Positions 19,854 through 23,525 of a stretch of 23,525 bases of DNA are shown in pieces. Source of the stretch: Lingula anatina (Eukaryota; Brachiopoda; Lingulata; Lingulida; Lingulidae); assembly GCF_001039355.2 (NCBI RefSeq), contig NW_019775797.1:1-23525 (forward strand), read 5' to 3'. The notes under the pieces are model-generated. The model saw nothing but the letters and a program-made list of their open reading frames with translations. It searched no databases and was not told the DNA's origin. The first letter of the stretch is position 1, and the number at the start of each line of letters is the position of its first letter. Both the position numbers and the translations under genes were made by a program.

Positions 19854-20850
19854 TGTTGTGCAGATGAAACCACTTGTCTTGACTTTGAATGAAAAGAAAT
19901 TAAAGAGCACACTGAAAGTTTACAGGTGTGGAGAAATGATTCAGTTTAAAGTACAAGTGTAAATGTTTGAAGTTGGGAAAACATGCTCTTCCTGTTGGGT
20001 GAGAAAAAAAAGCAATAAGGAAGAAAGATAGAACTGGTGTAGCTTGACACCATTTTCATGTGCACATTCATTGAAGAAAAATCAGAATGAATACACCATG
20101 TGACTTCTTTGAAGACATTTAAATAAGGGTTATAGAAGAGAGGAAGAAATAATATATTATTTTTATGTAAAAAAAAAAAAAAAAAAAAACTGGACTTTTA
20201 TAGATGGACCCTCATGGCAAAGAAATCAATTTAAAAAATCATGAATATTAAAAAAAAATATTAACAAACTTTTCAGTAATGGATTGCAGCTGTGCATACT
20301 AACAAGATTGAAAAGATGTGATACTTTATAAAAAGTACATTTTTATTTTGCTGTTGTTATTTATATATTGCAATAATCGAAAAGTTTGCATGAGCTCAAA
20401 AGTAATAATAATGAGAACTTGGCAATTTTGTGGAAGAGAAATTGCTCAAAACATGCAAAAGAACATTTAAAGGTGTGAATGCTTGGGTGATTTATTTGTT
20501 GTATTTTATTTTGTTATTTGTTAATAATTTTATATTTGTCTTTTGCTTTCTTGGCTCATTGTTGTACAAGATCAGATAGTGATGACTTTGTTGTGTATCT
20601 AATATTCCTGGAGAGAAAAAAAAAAAAAAACATGCAATGTGTCAATCCCTCCAAATGTACAGAGACAAATCAACCATTTACCATATTACGATTTTTATAT
20701 TGAAGGCAGCAATTTGCTTTCTTGTTATTTTTATAAGTAAGTCTGAACTATAAATACAACAGGTATGAAGTATAGTACAGAACTCATTATGTGATAACTG
20801 TCTCAGTATTTTATATAGCTAATAAATGGCATTCATCAATTTTTGTTGTT
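19854..20850 (+). other. CCDC60: Predicted CCDC60 3' UTR
   Basis: About 970 AT-rich bases run from the stop to the best poly(A) signal. An ATTAAA at 19899-19904 could end a much shorter form. A run of 21 A at 20169-20189 lies inside the longer form and could mislead oligo-dT primed cDNA ends. Confidence 0.5.
20821..20826 (+). terminator. CCDC60: Poly(A) signal AATAAA with downstream GT-rich tract
   Basis: AATAAA is followed within about 20 bases by TTTTTGTTGTTGTTGTT, a good downstream element, predicting cleavage near 20840. Two further AATAAA hexamers at 20986 and 20994 are alternative ends. Confidence 0.5.
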
Positions 20851-20999
20851 GTTGTTATAATTGATACGATGATAATGTTAACATTATTTCAGTCAATTAT
20901 ATTAATATTTTTTTCTGTCCCAAGAATATAATTAAAAGAAAATGTGACAGATAAACAAACTGGGTTATTTTAAGTAAAAATGGTGAATAAAAAAATAAA

Positions 21000-21433
21000 C
21001 CTTAAATTAATTAAATTTACTAGTATGTTATTTTAATTTGTGGTGCCACATCTCACATTTTACACAAGGGGCGTACAAATGCTCCCTACACCAGTTTATT
21101 GGGGCAGACTTAAAGTTCTGTATCCACCAAAGCATATTTTTGACGATACGTGTGTTTCATAGCTTAGGCGATCTTAGATAAGAGACCGTAGCAAAAAGAT
21201 TCACGTAGGTCATTAAAACGATCAACTACTAATTAACTTCAGTGGACCTGAGAAAACTTATTAGTTGGTTTAACTACCTTACCCTAGAAAAAATAAGTGG
21301 ATTTTCACAGCGAATGAGAAACTGTCTATACTCCGCGACTAATGCAGAAAAATAATTATTCTCCAGCTAATTGTGTCTTTGCTGGCACTACAGGTAATAC
21401 TAACGCGCTCTCTGTCTGCATATTTCCCGTATC
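21000..21433. other. Intergenic, nothing supported
   Basis: No coding signal or RNA gene was seen on either strand in this stretch. Confidence 0.6.
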
Positions 21434-21712
21434 CGTGTGATGATTGACGTTTGTTTACATAACTGCCAATCAATCTGCCCGTGCCTGACAGGCTCTATTA
21501 AAACTGAAGGAATTTGATTGACACCTTGTCAATCAAAGGTTGTAAGCGTTGGAGTCTTACGTACTCGGCAACTTTAGTAATTCTGTAAAATGATTGTGAT
21601 TGACGTTTGTTTATAAAAACTGCCAATCAATTCATAGTCGTGTGCACTTTACAGCTTCTGTCAAAGTTGATATAAACCGTAAAGATTTGATTGTCACCTG
21701 CAAATCACAAGA
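21434..21712. repeat. Two-copy diverged module rich in TGATTGAC and CCAATCA motifs
   Basis: Copy 1 spans about 21434-21540 and copy 2 about 21590-21712. Both contain GATTGACGTTTGTTTA, CTGCCAATCAAT, an internal ACAG, and a terminal TTTGATTG, in that order. Copy 1 ends in a perfect inverted repeat with 11-bp arms TTTGATTGACA and TGTCAATCAAA around CCT (21513-21537). CCAAT-type and PBX/MEIS-like (TGATTGAC) motifs suggest a possible control region, but no adjacent gene is visible. Confidence 0.65.
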
Positions 21713-22758
21713 TGCACTGCAAACCTGGTTAGGAACGAAACGGATTTTTTTTACAGTCCTATAAAAAAGTATTCCCGACAGATTGTCCCGTAGACTCTTA
21801 AACTTGTAACAACTAAAACACACGCCGATACACCCTCATGCTTACAACCTTATTCAAGTGGCAGATTAACCGAAACAATTTTTTATTTGCATTTGTATTA
21901 TTAGACTAGTCCTCCTATTCCAAAATTACGCTTACCCGAGGAAAAAGCTCAACCCAAAGACTACATGTAAATTAACAGCGTAAAAATGAAATAATGAAAG
22001 TCACGGGTTCTATCACAGGCGTTAATACTGCAAAATGATAAAAAAAGAGTCTCATTATCAAATTGTTTATTTTCGGGAAAAAGGTATAAATTGGGCACTT
22101 AAACTTGCGATGTTTATTGGTTCACAATTTATTATTTGCAGTTCGTTCGTGCACAAGGGGTGGATTTTATTTCATCATATCCATGCCCTTGTACGCCAAA
22201 AGAATTCAAAACGACTTGTATAAAAAGTGTCGACATTTTTTTTTTGCGAGCGCCTAATGCAACGTCGGATGAGAAAGCGATCTTAAAGGTCCAGTCATTT
22301 AGTAACTACACGTCTATAAAATGTGCTGACCAAGGTCGGTTCGTGCGACGGGAGACCTATGCCCTTTAAATTGGTTTCGGAGGGGATACTTAAAAGACAA
22401 TGTCTTTGTCAACAAATATTAAACTACTGATGCTCTCAAAAATAACATTCAGAGAATTACCCACAAAGTGTATAGCATTGTCATTACAAACTCAGTGTGC
22501 GAGTAGCCACAGTTATTCGGCGCATAGAAGCTTGGATGGAGCACATTATAAACTACTGTGCTCGCAAAAGATGGTATTCGAGCAATAAACTTACGCCACA
22601 CAAAACTTTCATGTCTGTAAGACAGAACTGTAAAAACGGTTAAATTTTCATTTTGATAAAAAATGCTACTTTATCAAAAGTGGAAACACCTTTTTGGTTC
22701 ACTCTATATGTTCATAAAGTATCATTACTTTGGTGGTTGACAGAAGTAAAAACTGCCC
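21713..22758. other. Intergenic, nothing supported
   Basis: Mixed composition with short open frames (for example at 22035-22369) that have no recognisable domain, splice context or start context. No RNA gene seen. Confidence 0.55.
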
Positions 22759-23099
22759 TTAAGCCTAGGTCCCAACTACGTTTTGGACGCACGTTTTTTT
22801 TTTGGTTCCTTACGTCCGGCTAGGACGTAGCTAGATCGCACGTAGCGGCTGTTGATCATGTCGAAAAGTTTCTACGCGCTGTTTACGTCCTCCAAAAGTC
22901 GCACGATGGACGTGCTCCTCACGCACGAACTCCCACGTTTTCCCATTGTTTTGGCCGTAGACCACACGTAGCAGCCCGTATGTTCGGTTAGGACCTAGGC
23001 TTTACTTGATTCCTTCCCTGCGATCGAGCTACGTCCTAGACGGACGCAAGGAACCTAAAAACCGTGCGTCCAAAACGTATTTGGGACCTATAGGCTTTA
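22759..23099. mobile_element. MITE-like palindromic element with ~79-bp TIRs and TTA target duplication
   Basis: The 335-bp element (22762-23096) starts AGCCTAGGTCCC and ends in its near-complement GGGACCTATAGGCT. The arms at 22762-22840 and 23019-23096 pair over about 79 bases with few mismatches, including TACGTTTTGGACGCACG and CTAGGACGTAGCT. TTA flanks both ends (22759-22761, 23097-23099). A 3-bp TTA duplication is typical of PIF/Harbinger elements, although the terminal bases are not a canonical Harbinger end. The centre has no open frame. A second copy of the end motif (GGACCTAGGCTTTA, 22991-23004) lies inside, hinting at nesting or rearrangement. Confidence 0.72.
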
Positions 23100-23287
23100 C
23101 AGAGAGCATTCAGAACAGAGGACTAACAGATCCGCGGATCAAATATGGCGACCCACTAGAGAGCTTGCGCTAAATTCCCGATAAAACACTGAATAGTTTC
23201 CCCGCGGTGACTACGCAACAAGCATTCAAGTGAGTCGGCCACATTTGACCCGCGAATCTGTTAATCTGCTGCTCCGAATGCGCTCTT
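23100..23287. repeat. Second inverted repeat, abutting the MITE
   Basis: The left arm (about 23101-23158) includes GCATTCAGAAC, CTAACAGATCCGCGGATCAA and ATATGGCGACC. The right arm (about 23228-23287) is its reverse complement at roughly 75-80% by eye. The loop is about 70 bases. No coding capacity. Confidence 0.7.
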
Positions 23288-23416
23288 TTGTCACAAACTG
23301 CAAAATGACTCACATGAGAAATTTCGATGGGCGGTCGGCCATCTTCATCAGTCGCTGGGCGACACAGGTGACGTTGTGGAAATATGCCATGTGAGTAATT
23401 TTACAGTTTGTGACAA
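23288..23416. repeat. Third inverted repeat with 29-bp arms
   Basis: The arm at 23288-23316 (TTGTCACAAACTG to CTCACATG) pairs with 23388-23416 at 27 of 29 positions. The 71-base loop is GC-richer. It contains a small GTCGC/GCGAC hairpin and CCATCTT, a YY1-like motif. It begins where the second inverted repeat ends. Confidence 0.8.
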
Positions 23417-23503
23417 GTGTATGGGGCCTACATCTCATCGAAATGCCCTAAATGTCTCGTGGGGCTGAACTGTTGGTCTGCTACTCTCAGCAACAGACGT
23501 GCA

Positions 23504-23525
23504 CCCCCCCCCCCCCCCCCCCCCC
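23504..23525 (+). repeat. Poly-C run at the window end
   Basis: At least 22 consecutive C bases run to the edge; the true length is unknown. Confidence 0.98.

Noticed and set aside
19613-19912. Two minus-strand open frames of 83-99 codons
   Set aside because: Shadows of the GC-richer CCDC60 terminal exon; no family features.
22035-22588. Three short plus-strand open frames
   Set aside because: No domains, splice signals or promoter context; overlapping frames of similar quality.
1-23525. A multi-gene defence or biosynthetic system
   Set aside because: Only two genes are supported, one of them a spliced animal CCDC60. Nothing resembles an operon or cassette.

Overview
This is animal nuclear DNA, most likely from a bivalve mollusc such as an oyster. 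It is AT-rich and non-coding for most of its length. It has spliced genes with short GT-AG exons, scattered ACATGTAC-type palindromes, long (GA)n/(CT)n and homopolymer tracts, and palindromic mobile-element remnants. No bacterial-style operons are present. All family assignments come from reading the sequence against remembered family features; no search or alignment was run.

Layout. (1) Bases 1-950: a 16-bp tandem repeat, then a minus-strand open frame of 209 codons. Its protein looks like a caspase/gingipain-type (clan CD) hydrolase fold, with a GHG histidine and a downstream cysteine. The stop codon overlaps a consensus splice donor, so the gene may continue off the left edge. A CRE palindrome lies upstream. 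(2) Bases 950-4079: no convincing gene. (3) Bases 4080-20850: one plus-strand gene fills the middle of the window. It has a predicted TATA box and 5' non-coding exon, then 17 coding exons from 4849 to 19853. Every junction is phase-consistent. The 2244-nt CDS encodes 747 residues. The protein is recognisable as CCDC60 (coiled-coil domain-containing protein 60) from three conserved blocks. A poly(A) signal at 20821 followed by a GT-rich tract closes the transcript. (4) Bases 20850-22758: intergenic, with a duplicated module rich in TGATTGAC/CCAATCA motifs. (5) Bases 22759-23416: a 335-bp MITE-like element with ~79-bp terminal inverted repeats and a TTA target duplication, followed by two more inverted-repeat structures. 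The window ends in poly-C.

The most interesting material is in the CCDC60 introns. There is a 21-nt in-frame candidate microexon (18388-18408) just before the most conserved C-terminal exon. A decayed duplicate of the start of coding exon 16 lies ahead of the real one (17890). A ~140-bp segment containing the coding-exon-10 acceptor is duplicated, creating a second acceptor and a possible 27-nt cassette. Coding exon 10 has two same-phase donors 108 nt apart. Complementary (CT)n and (GA)n tracts flank coding exons 1-3. The CCDC60 gene model is firm; these splicing ideas are predictions from sequence and need transcripts to settle.
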